A stretch of 64,000 nucleotides of DNA from Kluyvera ascorbata_C (GTDB lineage Bacteria > Pseudomonadota > Gammaproteobacteria > Enterobacterales > Enterobacteriaceae): positions 248,001 to 312,000 of the forward strand of contig NZ_JBIQOI010000002.1 of assembly GCF_044197065.1 (NCBI RefSeq). The letters are read 5' to 3'. The translations under genes and the position numbers were made by a program. The notes below the pieces were generated by a model that had not been told where the DNA came from, searched no databases, and was given only the letters and a program-made list of their open reading frames with translations. Shown here piece by piece: positions 46,101 to 54,075 of this stretch. Numbering within the stretch: position 1 is the first letter of the stretch; every line of letters begins with the position of its first letter.

Positions 46101-47101
46101 TGCACACCCTGGTTTCCCGCACTTTTGATAATGGTGCCGTTGGCAGTTCCGCCACTGAAAACATTCTGGAGTCCAGCGCTGTTGATGATGGTATCGTTAG
46201 CAGTTCCGCCACCGGAAACGTTCTGATTGCCTCCGTGGTTAATAGTGGCATCATTGGCGGTTCCACCACTTAAGATGTGCTGTTTGCCACCTATATTGAT
46301 GGTGGCACTATTGTCTATGCCGCCGTCATACACATACTGAAGCCCAGCGTTTTTGATGATGGTGTCGCTAGCAACTCCGCCACTGGAAACATTCTGAATA
46401 CCACCGTTTCCGATGGTCGTAGAGGTAGCAGAGCCGCCATTGTCGATGTTCTGACGACCACCGCTACTGATGTTCGTGATAGTGGCTAAGCCGCCATCGC
46501 TAATGCCCTGAATACCACCGCTGATGGTCGTGGAGGTGACCGAACCGCTACTGGTGATGCTCTGGACACCACCGCTACTAATGGTCGTAGAGGTAGCCGA
46601 ACCACCTAAAACCATCTGACTACCACCGCTGCTGATGGTCGTGGAGGTGGCCGAACCACCTAAAACCATCTGACTACCACCGCTGCTGATGGTCGTGGAG
46701 GTGACCGAACCACCGTAAACAAGCTGACTACCACCGTTGCCGATGGTCGTGGAGGTGACCGAACCACCACTGGAAACTATCTGGCCACCATTGCTATTGA
46801 TGTTTGTAACGTTAGCCGAACCACCACTGGAAACTATCTGGGTACCACCGCTATTGATGGTAGTAGAGGTGGCCTTATCGCCTGAAGAAAGATACTGTGG
46901 GCCCGTGCTGTTATCTACCGTCTCGCCCGTATAATCAACAGCCATAACCGGCCCTGAAGGCAGCAACATTGCCCCCAGCAGCAATGCCAGAGCACTTTTC
47001 TTTGACGCCACTTTCGGTCGACCAGAGCCGGATGCCAGTTCAGAGGTAACCACCCACTGCTGTCGCGACTCGTTCCAGACCGTGGTATAAATCTTGTTCA
47101 T
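43115..47101 (-). CDS. AIDA/TibA-type self-associating autotransporter adhesin
   Basis: A 1328-residue type Va autotransporter. The N-terminus is an extended signal peptide (NKIYTTVWNESRQQWVV, then a hydrophobic core ending PVMA near residue 54). Residues ~70-880 are many 18-19-residue strand-loop-strand repeats of the form GGxAxxTxIxSGGxQxV. A pertactin-like linker follows (~880-1050), and the last ~280 residues form the 12-strand barrel ending in VRVSF minus one, that is RVSF with terminal Phe. The Ser/Thr-rich repeats are the known target of heptosylation by the AAH/TibC enzymes; the matching enzyme is encoded 11 bases upstream. It probably mediates autoaggregation, biofilm or host adhesion. 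Confidence 0.93.
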   Translation of the reverse strand: MNKIYTTVWNESRQQWVVTSELASGSGRPKVASKKSALALLLGAMLLPSGPVMAVDYTGETVDNSTGPQYLSSGDKATSTTINSGGTQIVSSGGSANVTNINSNGGQIVSSGGSVTSTTIGNGGSQLVYGGSVTSTTISSGGSQMVLGGSATSTTISSGGSQMVLGGSATSTTISSGGVQSITSSGSVTSTTISGGIQGISDGGLATITNISSGGRQNIDNGGSATSTTIGNGGIQNVSSGGVASDTIIKNAGLQYVYDGGIDNSATINIGGKQHILSGGTANDATINHGGNQNVSGGGTANDTIINSAGLQNVFSGGTANGTIIKSAGNQGVHGTANDATINSGGRQSVYLGGSANGTIINSGGEQNINIGGTANDAIINSGGVQNVSNGGTANDTIIQSAGVQNVYNGGIDNSATINSGGEQHIFSGGTANDATINSGGVQNVSSGGTANDTIIKSAGRQNVDDGGIDNNATINSGGSQWVYVGGLANDTIINSGGVQQVYGTTNDAIISGIQDVHDGGTVNNATIENGGSQNVSGIDNSANINSGGKQHIFSGGTANDATINRGGVQNVSNGGTANDTIIQSAGVQNVYNGGIDNSATINSGGKQHIFSGGSATSATINKGGIQYVSSGGLATSTDISGGVQFVSDSGSVTSTTINSGSQYIQSGGTATSTTITDGFQRVESGGKSISATISDWGLQEIFSGGTATDIILNSGGEQHLKGEVISTTINRGEQFISSGGSATDTTINSGGRQNVLSGGSAIFTNINDGSQLVSSGGMATSATISSAGIQRVYSGGSATSTTINSGGYQYVSSGGTVTDNIISGGRSWLMNGAVAGGETRISTGGEMLMEAGSIATDVHISGGTLSVADFTDASASLAPAQIDNLTMNGGNVSFLRDGNGYDFAELNISELSGTGNFLFNTSLADSNANFVTIEQGTGSFGIGVTDSGKEIANYTDLTVNLIHDQGGDIDFDMVTTKGRSTQAIDGGTYMYTLESAQDKDGLNGGNVWFLDVIQKEQSGGSGPETTPATDAVLSMSNAGLNVVNAELEGLRTYRANLDKTGPESNVWGHYLGGKTNADTSNGAAYTLNQNGMEIGADVRTDFSRGSLLTGAFMSYSDNQVKHARGGKSKIDSYGLGVYATWFDASGFYADGVLKGNRLNNNLSAVMTNGGKTSGDWKQYALSTAIEGGYVFDLADELSLTPFARMSFVQMNSEVVTLSNGMKGNTGTPRSVTGEAGAKIAGKFSLGKTEFRPYFSAAVVQEFADSNEVTINSINRFDNNAKGTSGKYGVGASINLSKDITLYGEANYRQGSHVETPVQGVAGIRVSF
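44640..46870. repeat. Repeat array encoding autotransporter passenger
   Basis: A coding array of 54-57-base units. Two features mark recent recombination: 45294-45405 and 45846-45957 are identical over 112 bases (offset 552, in frame), and 46613-46720 holds near-perfect 54-base tandem copies (unit ending ACCATCTGACTACCACC). Unit number is probably variable between strains. Confidence 0.85.
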
Positions 47102-47112
47102 ATTTACGTCCC

Positions 47113-48282
47113 TTATTTATCAACTAACCCAGCATGCAGACTGTCCACCATCCCGATAACCTGTTTTCCGGTTATCAGTCGCGTACATTCATACTGTCTG
47201 GGGGTATTCTTGTGATGCGGGCACCACAGAAAATCCACATGGTCAAAATCAACGGATGTGTCATCCCAGCAGCCGTTACAGCCATGGCTGCTGAATACTC
47301 GCCAGGGGGTGTAAAACTCACTAATGGGGAGACTGAATCCGCTGATAAGCACCACAGGAATGCCGGCCGCCCAGGCAAGCCATGACAACCCGCTGCCCAG
47401 ACCGATAAAGAAACTCGCGTGCTTTAACAGGTCGACCCGCTCCTGAAGAGGAATATCGCCCGTAAAGTCTTCTGCGCCATGAGGGATGTGATTCCAGATA
47501 AATCCCTGGCCGTAATGTGCATGACGGTCAATGCACAGCACCCGGTATCCCAATGACTTGAGGTGAGCCACCACCTCCGCCCAGCCATAACCGTTGTTCC
47601 AGTATTTCGCCTGGTTGGTGGACTGCGCGGCGATGCAGACGTATGGCTCAGCTATTTTTCGTTCTGCATCCAGTTTCAGATGCGGAGCGCATTCCCGAGG
47701 GTCAACGCCGAGGATGTAACCAGCATTGCGGTGAAACCCGACTTTCCTGAAATCAATGGGCTGATGCTGTGTCTCACCCTTAAAGAACAGGCCGACATAC
47801 CAGGATGCGTAGGGATTAACGGTCTGGAGAGACTCTTTTGTGGAAAAGATAATTTCTGGATATTGCGCGCTGAGCAGGTCAATAATTTCCTGCCCCATGA
47901 CGCATTCAAGCTGGCATCGGTGTAACTGACGAAACCGCTCGGCGTAATGGAACCATCCGAGCATATCGCCCAGGGTTCCTGTCGGGAAAAAGATGACAAC
48001 CGGCTTGTCCTTCATTTCCAGCCGTTCATCCAGGATCGGCTGCGCTTCTCCCTGATGAAATACCTGGATACGGAAACGTACGTAATATTTTTTATTACTG
48101 GTGACCCACCCTCCTTCAGAATCACAGCTGAAAAGAATATTTCCGCTATCATCATCCATTAAAACGACATGCCACTTACCTTCTGGAAGATAAACACGCG
48201 CACCGTAATTAAAGTCAAACAGAATACCTTCTGGCCCGGAGCAGGACGGAAATGCTGGAGGGTTGGCAAAGCTAACTGACAT
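47113..48282 (-). CDS. Autotransporter O-heptosyltransferase (TibC/AAH family)
   Basis: A 389-residue bacterial autotransporter heptosyltransferase. Recognised by FFPTGTLGDMLGWFHYAERF, the glycosyltransferase region IGLGSGLSWLAWAAGIPVVLISG, and a C-terminal iron-binding finger with cysteines near 335, 338 (CNGC), 354 (WCPHH) and 366 (ECTRLITG), the pattern of the TibC dodecamer. It adds ADP-heptose-derived sugars to serines of the repeats in the cytoplasm before export. Eleven bases separate it from the adhesin gene, an obvious operon. Confidence 0.93.
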   Translation of the reverse strand: MSVSFANPPAFPSCSGPEGILFDFNYGARVYLPEGKWHVVLMDDDSGNILFSCDSEGGWVTSNKKYYVRFRIQVFHQGEAQPILDERLEMKDKPVVIFFPTGTLGDMLGWFHYAERFRQLHRCQLECVMGQEIIDLLSAQYPEIIFSTKESLQTVNPYASWYVGLFFKGETQHQPIDFRKVGFHRNAGYILGVDPRECAPHLKLDAERKIAEPYVCIAAQSTNQAKYWNNGYGWAEVVAHLKSLGYRVLCIDRHAHYGQGFIWNHIPHGAEDFTGDIPLQERVDLLKHASFFIGLGSGLSWLAWAAGIPVVLISGFSLPISEFYTPWRVFSSHGCNGCWDDTSVDFDHVDFLWCPHHKNTPRQYECTRLITGKQVIGMVDSLHAGLVDK

Positions 48283-48511
48283 ATTTCATGTATCCTTAGT
48301 CTTCACTGCATCGGTAAAATGAAAGCAATAGCACTGCGGCATCTTCAGCAATGCTTATTGAAAGGTCTCAAATCGCTTTTATTTCAGCGATGCAATAAAC
48401 CAGTTTTTCACTATTTACTGACCACAGAGTGATGAAAAATTATGTGGGTAATAAGTTGAATCCAATAAAACATCAATCACTGATGTTTAACGTATTAACC
48501 AAATAAAGAAT

Positions 48512-49309
48512 TCAAATGAGTGAGCAAAACGCTCGCATGCTTAGAGGTTTTGAAAACAGATAGCCCTGAAATAAATTCACGCCTTTATTTTTCAAAAGTT
48601 CCAGTTGCTCGTTATTTTCGACGCCCTCTGCAATAACATTAATCTTCAGACTCGCAGAAAGAGCAACAATTGAGTCAATGACCGCAGAGTAAACAAGCGC
48701 ACCATTACAGGCAACCGTCAGGCATTTATCTATCTTGATTATTGAAAAACCTGTGTGCTCGATATATTTCAGACATGAACTCCCATGTCCGAAGTCATCA
48801 ATAGCAAATCGCACGCCTGCATCGGCCAAACCTTGCAGGGTTTCAAGCGCAAAATCATCAAGCTCTATTGTTCCACGTTCAACGATTTCAAGAGTAACGC
48901 CAGCCTTACCCGCGAAAAAATCATTAAAGTCGATAACAGCCTCAGTGACTCGCGGTGATCTGAGCTGTTTTGTGCAGATATTGAATGATAAATAAAATCC
49001 TTCTGGTAAAAAATCCATATAAGGCGCGAAGTGACTCTTCACGCTCTTAAGCAACTCACAGGTGACGTCGTTAATAGCCTCACTGGACTCTATTAATGAA
49101 ATGTAGCTTTCCGGGGTATACAGGACCCCTTTCTTTTTTATTCTCAGCAGAACCTCTCCACCAATCAGCTCATCAGATCGGTAGATAGGCTGTATATAGG
49201 GTATGAATTCAGCCTCGTTCAGTTGGGCTGCAACAATCCTGTTTCTGACAGCGGCATGCCAGGAACTGAACAGACGTTCAATTTTCATCAGTATCTTGAT
49301 GTTTTTCAT
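48512..49309 (-). CDS. Stand-alone EAL-domain protein
   Basis: A 265-residue EAL protein without sensor or membrane helix. Active-site elements: GGEVLLRI (Glu of ExL), NICTKQL, LEIVERG, IDDFGHGSS, IIKIDK, AEGVEN and QGYLFSKP. The loop has DDFGHG instead of DDFGTG, as in some weakly active or binding-only members, so hydrolysis of c-di-GMP is likely but not assured. It sits 229 bases upstream of the heptosyltransferase-adhesin pair in the same direction and may tie adhesin display to c-di-GMP. Confidence 0.82.
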   Translation of the reverse strand: MKNIKILMKIERLFSSWHAAVRNRIVAAQLNEAEFIPYIQPIYRSDELIGGEVLLRIKKKGVLYTPESYISLIESSEAINDVTCELLKSVKSHFAPYMDFLPEGFYLSFNICTKQLRSPRVTEAVIDFNDFFAGKAGVTLEIVERGTIELDDFALETLQGLADAGVRFAIDDFGHGSSCLKYIEHTGFSIIKIDKCLTVACNGALVYSAVIDSIVALSASLKINVIAEGVENNEQLELLKNKGVNLFQGYLFSKPLSMRAFCSLI

Positions 49310-49641
49310 TTCTGCTAGCTCCTTATTCTCTCGTGGTCGCAGTGGCCGTTCCGCCCGAATGATTAGTTCTGTGAAGCCCGAATGCTTGTGTATTCCTGTG
49401 ACTTCATTTTCTGGAGGTCATGGTATCTAAGCCCATAGTTTGATAACAATATGTATCGTGAATATGTCAAATTACAGACGAATAAACTAATAACAATCTT
49501 AGTTACAAATCATTATTCCGTAAGCAAAAAGGAGGCGTGGTGGGGAGTGTGATATCATTGGAAACCAGTTGGCACGGGCAGTAGGATCAGAGGTTTACGT
49601 CTTCAGACGACCTTTTCACCATGAGGCACGGAGAGTCGGAA
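49310..49641. other. AT-rich divergent region EAL / MarT-like
   Basis: A 332-base region between the divergent EAL and MarT-like genes, distinctly AT-rich. It must hold both promoters and possibly the MarT-like binding sites. A strong AAGGAGG (49529-49535) is followed only by a short stop-limited frame. No known operator recognised. Confidence 0.45.
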
Positions 49642-50457
49642 ATGGTTTATTTGATTGATATGCGGATCAAGTATCGCCCTGAGGATGGGGCGATGTGGCT
49701 ACAGGATGATGAGAGCTCGCTCATTGTCCTGACCGTTATCATGAACAGATTGCTTTCCTATCTTCTTGAACATCGCGGGCAAGTTGTGACACGCGATGGG
49801 TTGCTGGAGAATGTCTGGGATTTGCATGGTTTGCGATCTTCAGGTCACACATTGAATAAATACATTTCTGAGCTCAGAAAACAATTCAGAAACTTTGGTG
49901 TCACAACCGAGTGTATTACCACTATCCCCAGAATAGGTTTTATGTTTGAGGGGGGGATAGATGTACAGGTCCTTTCGCAAAAGCCACTGAATAGTCAGCC
50001 TGATACCAATATCGATACCAGCATTGATATTGCCGCGCCAGAAAAAAATGATGACAGCCCCCCTTCCCGCCATGTCTTAATTTATCCCCTGATAATCGCG
50101 GGTATCATCGCTATTTGCTCTTATTTCCTGCCTGCAGAATTTTTGCACCAGGAAAATGTTCAGGTGCCCAAAAAAGACATCCCGACATACCTTCTTTTCA
50201 ACTACGGTGACTGCCCTGTTTACACCACGCAGAATAATTCGACCGCGCTTGCAGAGCATAAAAAATTGCTCTTTCTCGATCTTGCCAATCAGGAAGGCAT
50301 TGCGTGCCTGCACGGTACTTCATTTTTGTATCAGGTTTCCGAATCGTACCTTTACGGTCGTGAAGGAAGAGCATTCATCAGTCGGTGTACGTTAAAAGAC
50401 AATAAATATATCTCGTGCTTAAATTATTACTGGAGTGGTTATGCACGTAAGCCTTAA
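49642..50457 (+). CDS. MarT/ToxR-like membrane-bound transcription regulator
   Basis: A 271-residue protein (ATG 49642, GGAGAG upstream; the frame begins at 49621). The N-terminal ~100 residues are an OmpR/PhoB-type winged HTH (LLSYLLEHRGQVVTRDGLLENVW.., HTLNKYISELRKQF, ITTIPRIGFMF); then a polar linker, one membrane helix (LIYPLIIAGIIAICSYFL, about 147-164) and a ~100-residue periplasmic domain with cysteines. This is the CadC/ToxR/MarT plan. It overlaps the FidL-like gene, as marT and fidL are paired in SPI-3, where MarT activates the misL adhesin. Activation of the nearby adhesin here is inferred. Confidence 0.85.
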   Translation: MVYLIDMRIKYRPEDGAMWLQDDESSLIVLTVIMNRLLSYLLEHRGQVVTRDGLLENVWDLHGLRSSGHTLNKYISELRKQFRNFGVTTECITTIPRIGFMFEGGIDVQVLSQKPLNSQPDTNIDTSIDIAAPEKNDDSPPSRHVLIYPLIIAGIIAICSYFLPAEFLHQENVQVPKKDIPTYLLFNYGDCPVYTTQNNSTALAEHKKLLFLDLANQEGIACLHGTSFLYQVSESYLYGREGRAFISRCTLKDNKYISCLNYYWSGYARKP

Positions 50458-50929
50458 GAAAGGAGCGCTAGTGACGACCGTGACGCTACTGATGATAACA
50501 GCGGCAGGTTTGCTCTGGCATAAAAAATCTCAGCAGCCGGGCATAAAAATAAATTGCTCCACTATCCTGCATTATGACCATGCCAGCCCTAATTATGTTT
50601 CCAGTCTGGAAATGACATTCAGGTTAGACAAGGACTACGAAGGGCTGGTTGTACTGTCTGGTTACATTGACACACCGACTGGCAGGCAGACCATCGCCCG
50701 CAATATCCAGTTTGATTATAGTGTTAAGACTCCCGGTGAAATAACCGTCAGAAACATGAGCTATATAAAAACACTCAGGGATAATGCCCATGACGAGATC
50801 GTGAAAAATAGTTTCTTCTTTGTTCCCGAGGGGACTGAGCGACAATTACGGTTAAACCCATTAAGCAATGCCTGGTTACTGGGTAATCCGCAGTCGCCCT
50901 TTGCATTATGTGTGAATAAGAAGGATTAA
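50441..50929 (+). CDS. FidL-like membrane protein
   Basis: A 162-residue protein with a single N-terminal membrane helix (KKGALVTTVTLLMITAAGLLW) and a periplasmic domain (INCSTILHYDH.., a C-terminal FALCVNKKD). Length, topology and the 17-base overlap with the MarT-like regulator match the FidL family. Its role is unknown; it may modulate the regulator's periplasmic sensing. Confidence 0.8.
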   Translation: MHVSLKKGALVTTVTLLMITAAGLLWHKKSQQPGIKINCSTILHYDHASPNYVSSLEMTFRLDKDYEGLVVLSGYIDTPTGRQTIARNIQFDYSVKTPGEITVRNMSYIKTLRDNAHDEIVKNSFFFVPEGTERQLRLNPLSNAWLLGNPQSPFALCVNKKD

Positions 50930-51046
50930 TATTCCTGCTAGTATGATGAAACTGATTCAGCGCCTTTGCGCATTACGAAGGCAGTTCGTGCGTAACCGGT
51001 CAATACTCCAGAGTTCGTTTGATGTCCCAGTAATCCCCATAAGGTA

Positions 51047-51271
51047 ATGCCTGGAACACTCACCGTAGCATTTAGCAAAGCAAGAGATGAAGTGGAATAC
51101 AACCGGGAAGAAAACGGAACGCCACCAAGCTTTCATGAACAGAGATCCCTTTTGGAACGTCTGTACAGAACTCAGGGGATTGATACCCAGGTGCTCGGTC
51201 ATTCGAGCAAAACCATAACGGATCGTTACAACGATTCACGCGGGAAAGAGTGGAAGAAACTGGTCATTTAA
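51047..51271 (+). pseudogene. Tyrosine integrase remnant (C-terminal fragment)
   Basis: About 74 codons corresponding to the end of a lambda-type phage integrase. The motif FHEQRSLLERLYRTQG has the H-x-x-R pair, LGHSSKTITDRYNDSRG has the second His and the nucleophile Tyr. The first half of the catalytic domain and the whole N-terminal region are missing, so it cannot act. It lies between the FidL gene and ompW, at the edge of the adhesin island, and suggests entry or exit of a mobile element at this junction. No att repeats were identified. Confidence 0.82.
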
Positions 51272-51305
51272 TGACCAGTTTTGCAGAAGGGGTTTGCAGA
51301 GGAAA

Positions 51306-51941
51306 TCAGAAGCGGTAACCGGCTGAGAACATAAACACCCACGGATCCAGTCTGGTACTGACACTCTGATTCACACCACCAGCCTTAAACTTCACGTTGG
51401 TATCGATATCCATGTACCAGACCGACATATTCAACAGCCAGTCACGGTTAATCAGATAATCCAACCCGACCTGCCCTGCCGCTCCCCAGGAATCGTCGAG
51501 ACTCAGGTCAGAAAGCCCAGCCTTTTTACCGGTATCGTTAAAGTCGTTATCAAAGAAGGTGGTGTAGTTGATGCCCGCACCGATATACGGGCGTACCTTG
51601 CTCTGCGCATCGCCAAAGTACCACTGCGCCATCAGCGTTGGCGGAAGTTGATGGACGGTGGCGATATTCCCGGTTGGCCCGGTTCCCACCTTGTGGCGGA
51701 ACGGTGTAGCGGCCAGCAACTCAATACCGATGTTGTCCGTGGCCATGTAGGTAAAGGTCAGGCCGAGCTGCGTATTGTTGCTGACGTTAAAGCTACCGAG
51801 GCTGCCTAAAACGTTATCAGAACCTTCCGTTGGCCTGACGGTTGCCGAACCTGCACGGATGAAGAATTCACCCGCTTCGTGCGCCCAGACGCTGCCGGAA
51901 AAGGTACTCAACACTAATGCAACCACTGCTAACTTTTTCAT
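51306..51941 (-). CDS. ompW: Outer membrane protein W
   Basis: A 211-residue eight-strand outer-membrane barrel. ATG at 51941 gives a canonical signal peptide (KKLAVVALVLSTFSGSVWA), and E. coli OmpW has the same length range; the longer frame to 51977 is rejected. Mature start HEAGEFFIRAGSATVRP, ending FSAGYRF with terminal Phe. A hydrophobic channel, colicin S4 receptor in E. coli, controlled there by oxygen and envelope stress. Divergent from yciC. Confidence 0.95.
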   Translation of the reverse strand: MKKLAVVALVLSTFSGSVWAHEAGEFFIRAGSATVRPTEGSDNVLGSLGSFNVSNNTQLGLTFTYMATDNIGIELLAATPFRHKVGTGPTGNIATVHQLPPTLMAQWYFGDAQSKVRPYIGAGINYTTFFDNDFNDTGKKAGLSDLSLDDSWGAAGQVGLDYLINRDWLLNMSVWYMDIDTNVKFKAGGVNQSVSTRLDPWVFMFSAGYRF

Positions 51942-52043
51942 ATCCACTTCCTCATTATGGTTTTTCAAGCGCGGCAAATATACCCATAACGAGTTACTTT
52001 TGATCCGTCACAGATCACACAAAGTCATTAGATTTAACATTTA

Positions 52044-52057
52044 TTGATCCAGATTAA
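52044..52057. promoter_or_regulatory. FNR-like site upstream of ompW
   Basis: TTGAT-CCAG-ATTAA matches the FNR consensus TTGAT-N4-ATCAA at 9 of 10 positions, about 100 bases before the ompW ATG, in the divergent ompW/yciC region. ompW is oxygen-controlled in E. coli. Confidence 0.6.
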
Positions 52058-52276
52058 TTTTTGCCTTTACAATCAATTGGCGTATTAGCACCCACATCAA
52101 TTCCTTGACTTTCTCACGCAGGGTGCCATTGACCGGCATTTCTCGGCGCACTCTGGCGATGTGAGATTCTCTTTACAAAGATATACTTAGCGCAACCCGC
52201 GTAGAGAGTGCTACGGTCGCGCGATTTGCGGTACAATTGCCGGCTAATTAACACCTGCAATACTCAAGGAGAGTGC

Positions 52277-53020
52277 ATGTCTATCACGGCGCAGTCTGTA
52301 TACCGTGACACGGGTAATTTTTTCCGTAATCAGTTCGTCACCATTTTACTGATTGCCTTGCTCTGTGCATTTATCACCGTAGTGCTTGGCCATGCCTTTT
52401 CCCCCAGCGATGAACAGCTCGCGACGCTGACCGTCGGGGATAATCTGGCGGGCAGCACCGGCCTGTTTGATCTGGTTCAGAACATGACCCCGGAACAGCA
52501 GCAGGTTCTGCTGCGCTCTTCTGCGGCTTCGACGTTCTCCGGGCTGATTGGTAACGCGGTTCTCGCAGGCGGAATTCTGCTGCTGATCCAGCTTATTTCT
52601 GCCGGTCATCGCGTTAGCGCTCTACGCGCTATCGGCGCAAGTGCGCCGGTGCTACCTAAGCTGTTCGTGCTTATCTTCATCAGCACCTTCCTGATCCAGA
52701 TGGGCATGATGCTGATCATCGTCCCGGGTATTCTGCTGGCTCTCGTGCTGGCGTTTGCGCCGATCATCATGGTGCAGGATAAACTTGGCGTGTTCTCCGC
52801 CGTGCGCGTCAGTACGCGTCTCGGCTGGGCGAATATGCGCCTTATCGCGCCAGCGGTTATCGGCTGGATGCTGGCGAAAACGCTGCTGCTGCTTCTGGCA
52901 TCCAGCTTTGCCGTGCTCACCCCTTATATCGGCGCCGTGGTGGTCAATACCCTTAGCAACCTCGTTTCGGCTTTGTTGCTGATCTATTTATTCCGCGTGT
53001 ATATGCTAATTCGTCAATAA
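52277..53020 (+). CDS. yciC: YciC inner-membrane protein (UPF0259)
   Basis: A 247-residue membrane protein with about six helices (FVTILLIALLCAFITVVLG, LIFISTFLIQMGMMLIIVPGILLALVLAF split by turns). Start ATG 52277 with AGGAGAG upstream; the frame extends back to 52208 without support. First gene of yciCBA, as in E. coli. Function unknown. Confidence 0.94.
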   Translation: MSITAQSVYRDTGNFFRNQFVTILLIALLCAFITVVLGHAFSPSDEQLATLTVGDNLAGSTGLFDLVQNMTPEQQQVLLRSSAASTFSGLIGNAVLAGGILLLIQLISAGHRVSALRAIGASAPVLPKLFVLIFISTFLIQMGMMLIIVPGILLALVLAFAPIIMVQDKLGVFSAVRVSTRLGWANMRLIAPAVIGWMLAKTLLLLLASSFAVLTPYIGAVVVNTLSNLVSALLLIYLFRVYMLIRQ

Positions 53021-53067
53021 ACTGATGCTGCCCATCGGTGGGCAGCGCTGAACTACGGAATCGAAGT

Positions 53068-53607
53068 ATGAAGCAGTTTCTGGATTTCTTACCGCTGGTT
53101 GTCTTCTTTGCCTTCTATAAGATTTATGACATCTATGCGGCCACCAGCGCGCTGATCGTCGCCACTGCGGTGGTGTTGATTTACAGCTGGGTGCGCTACC
53201 GCAAAGTTGAAAAAATGGCGCTGATCACCTTTATTCTGGTGGCGGTGTTTGGCGGTCTGACTATCTTCTTCCATAACGATGAGTTTATTAAATGGAAGGT
53301 GACGGTGATTTACGCCCTCTTCGCTGGCGCCCTGCTGGTGAGCCAGTGGGTGATGAAAAAGCCGCTTATCCAGCGCATGCTGGGTAAAGAACTCACCCTG
53401 CCGGAAACCGTGTGGTCACGACTGAATCTGGCCTGGGCGGTGTTCTTTATCTTATGCGGCGTGGCCAACATCTACATCGCCTTCTGGTTGCCGCAGGAAA
53501 TCTGGGTAAACTTTAAGGTGTTTGGCTTAACCGCTCTGACGCTGGTGTTCACCGTGCTGAGCGGCGTTTACATCTATCGTCATATGCCGCAAGACGACCA
53601 TAAGTAA
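53068..53607 (+). CDS. yciB: YciB septation protein A homologue
   Basis: A 179-residue five-helix inner-membrane protein, start ATG 53068 (MKQFLDFLPLVVFF), same length as E. coli YciB. Motifs YKIYDIYAAT and WVMKKPLIQRMLGKEL are typical. In E. coli it interacts with divisome and elongasome proteins and affects envelope integrity. 47 bases after yciC. Confidence 0.95.
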   Translation: MKQFLDFLPLVVFFAFYKIYDIYAATSALIVATAVVLIYSWVRYRKVEKMALITFILVAVFGGLTIFFHNDEFIKWKVTVIYALFAGALLVSQWVMKKPLIQRMLGKELTLPETVWSRLNLAWAVFFILCGVANIYIAFWLPQEIWVNFKVFGLTALTLVFTVLSGVYIYRHMPQDDHK

Positions 53608-53622
53608 GTACAGAGAAGAACC

Positions 53623-54021
53623 ATGACTCAACAAAATGACGCGCCTCAGGGTGAGCTGGTATTACGCACGTTAGCTATGCCTGCGGATACCAATGCCAAC
53701 GGTGATATTTTCGGCGGTTGGTTAATGTCGCAAATGGATATTGGCGGCGCCATTATGGCAAAAGAGGTCGCCCATGGCCGTGTAGTGACCGTTCGCGTGG
53801 ATGGTATGACCTTCCTGCGCCCGGTTGCGGTGGGTGATGTAGTGTGCTGCTACGCGCGCTGCGTGAAACGCGGCAATACGTCAGTCACTATCAACATAGA
53901 AGTGTGGGTGAAGAAAGTGTCGTCGGAGCCGATTGGCCAGCGCTACAAGGCCACCGAGGCGCTGTTTATCTACGTCGCGGTTGATCCGCAAGGTAAGCCT
54001 CGCGCTATCCCAACCGCATAA
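53623..54021 (+). CDS. yciA: Acyl-CoA thioesterase YciA
   Basis: A 132-residue hot-dog thioesterase. Motifs PADTNANGDIFGGWLMSQMD (Asn/Asp catalytic region), and AVGDVVCCYARCVKRG. Hydrolyses a broad range of acyl-CoAs. Follows yciB by 15 bases. A strong terminator follows. Confidence 0.96.
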   Translation: MTQQNDAPQGELVLRTLAMPADTNANGDIFGGWLMSQMDIGGAIMAKEVAHGRVVTVRVDGMTFLRPVAVGDVVCCYARCVKRGNTSVTINIEVWVKKVSSEPIGQRYKATEALFIYVAVDPQGKPRAIPTA

Positions 54022-54024
54022 AAC

Positions 54025-54052
54025 AACAAGCCCGGCAATTGCCGGGCTTGTT
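54025..54052. terminator. Terminator between yciA and yniB
   Basis: AACAAGCCCGGC-AATT-GCCGGGCTTGTT, a 12-bp perfect stem with a T-rich end, between convergent yciA and yniB. Confidence 0.82.
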
Positions 54053-54075
54053 GTTTGTAGGCCAGATGGCGCGCA

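Noticed and set aside
44942..46273. 443-codon open frame opposite the autotransporter
   Set aside because: The repetitive passenger DNA keeps the reverse frame open; no start signal or domain supports it.
43115..47101. Regular repeats suggesting a CRISPR-like array
   Set aside because: Units are 54-57 bases, in frame and translated as strand-loop-strand adhesin repeats; there are no unique spacers or cas genes.
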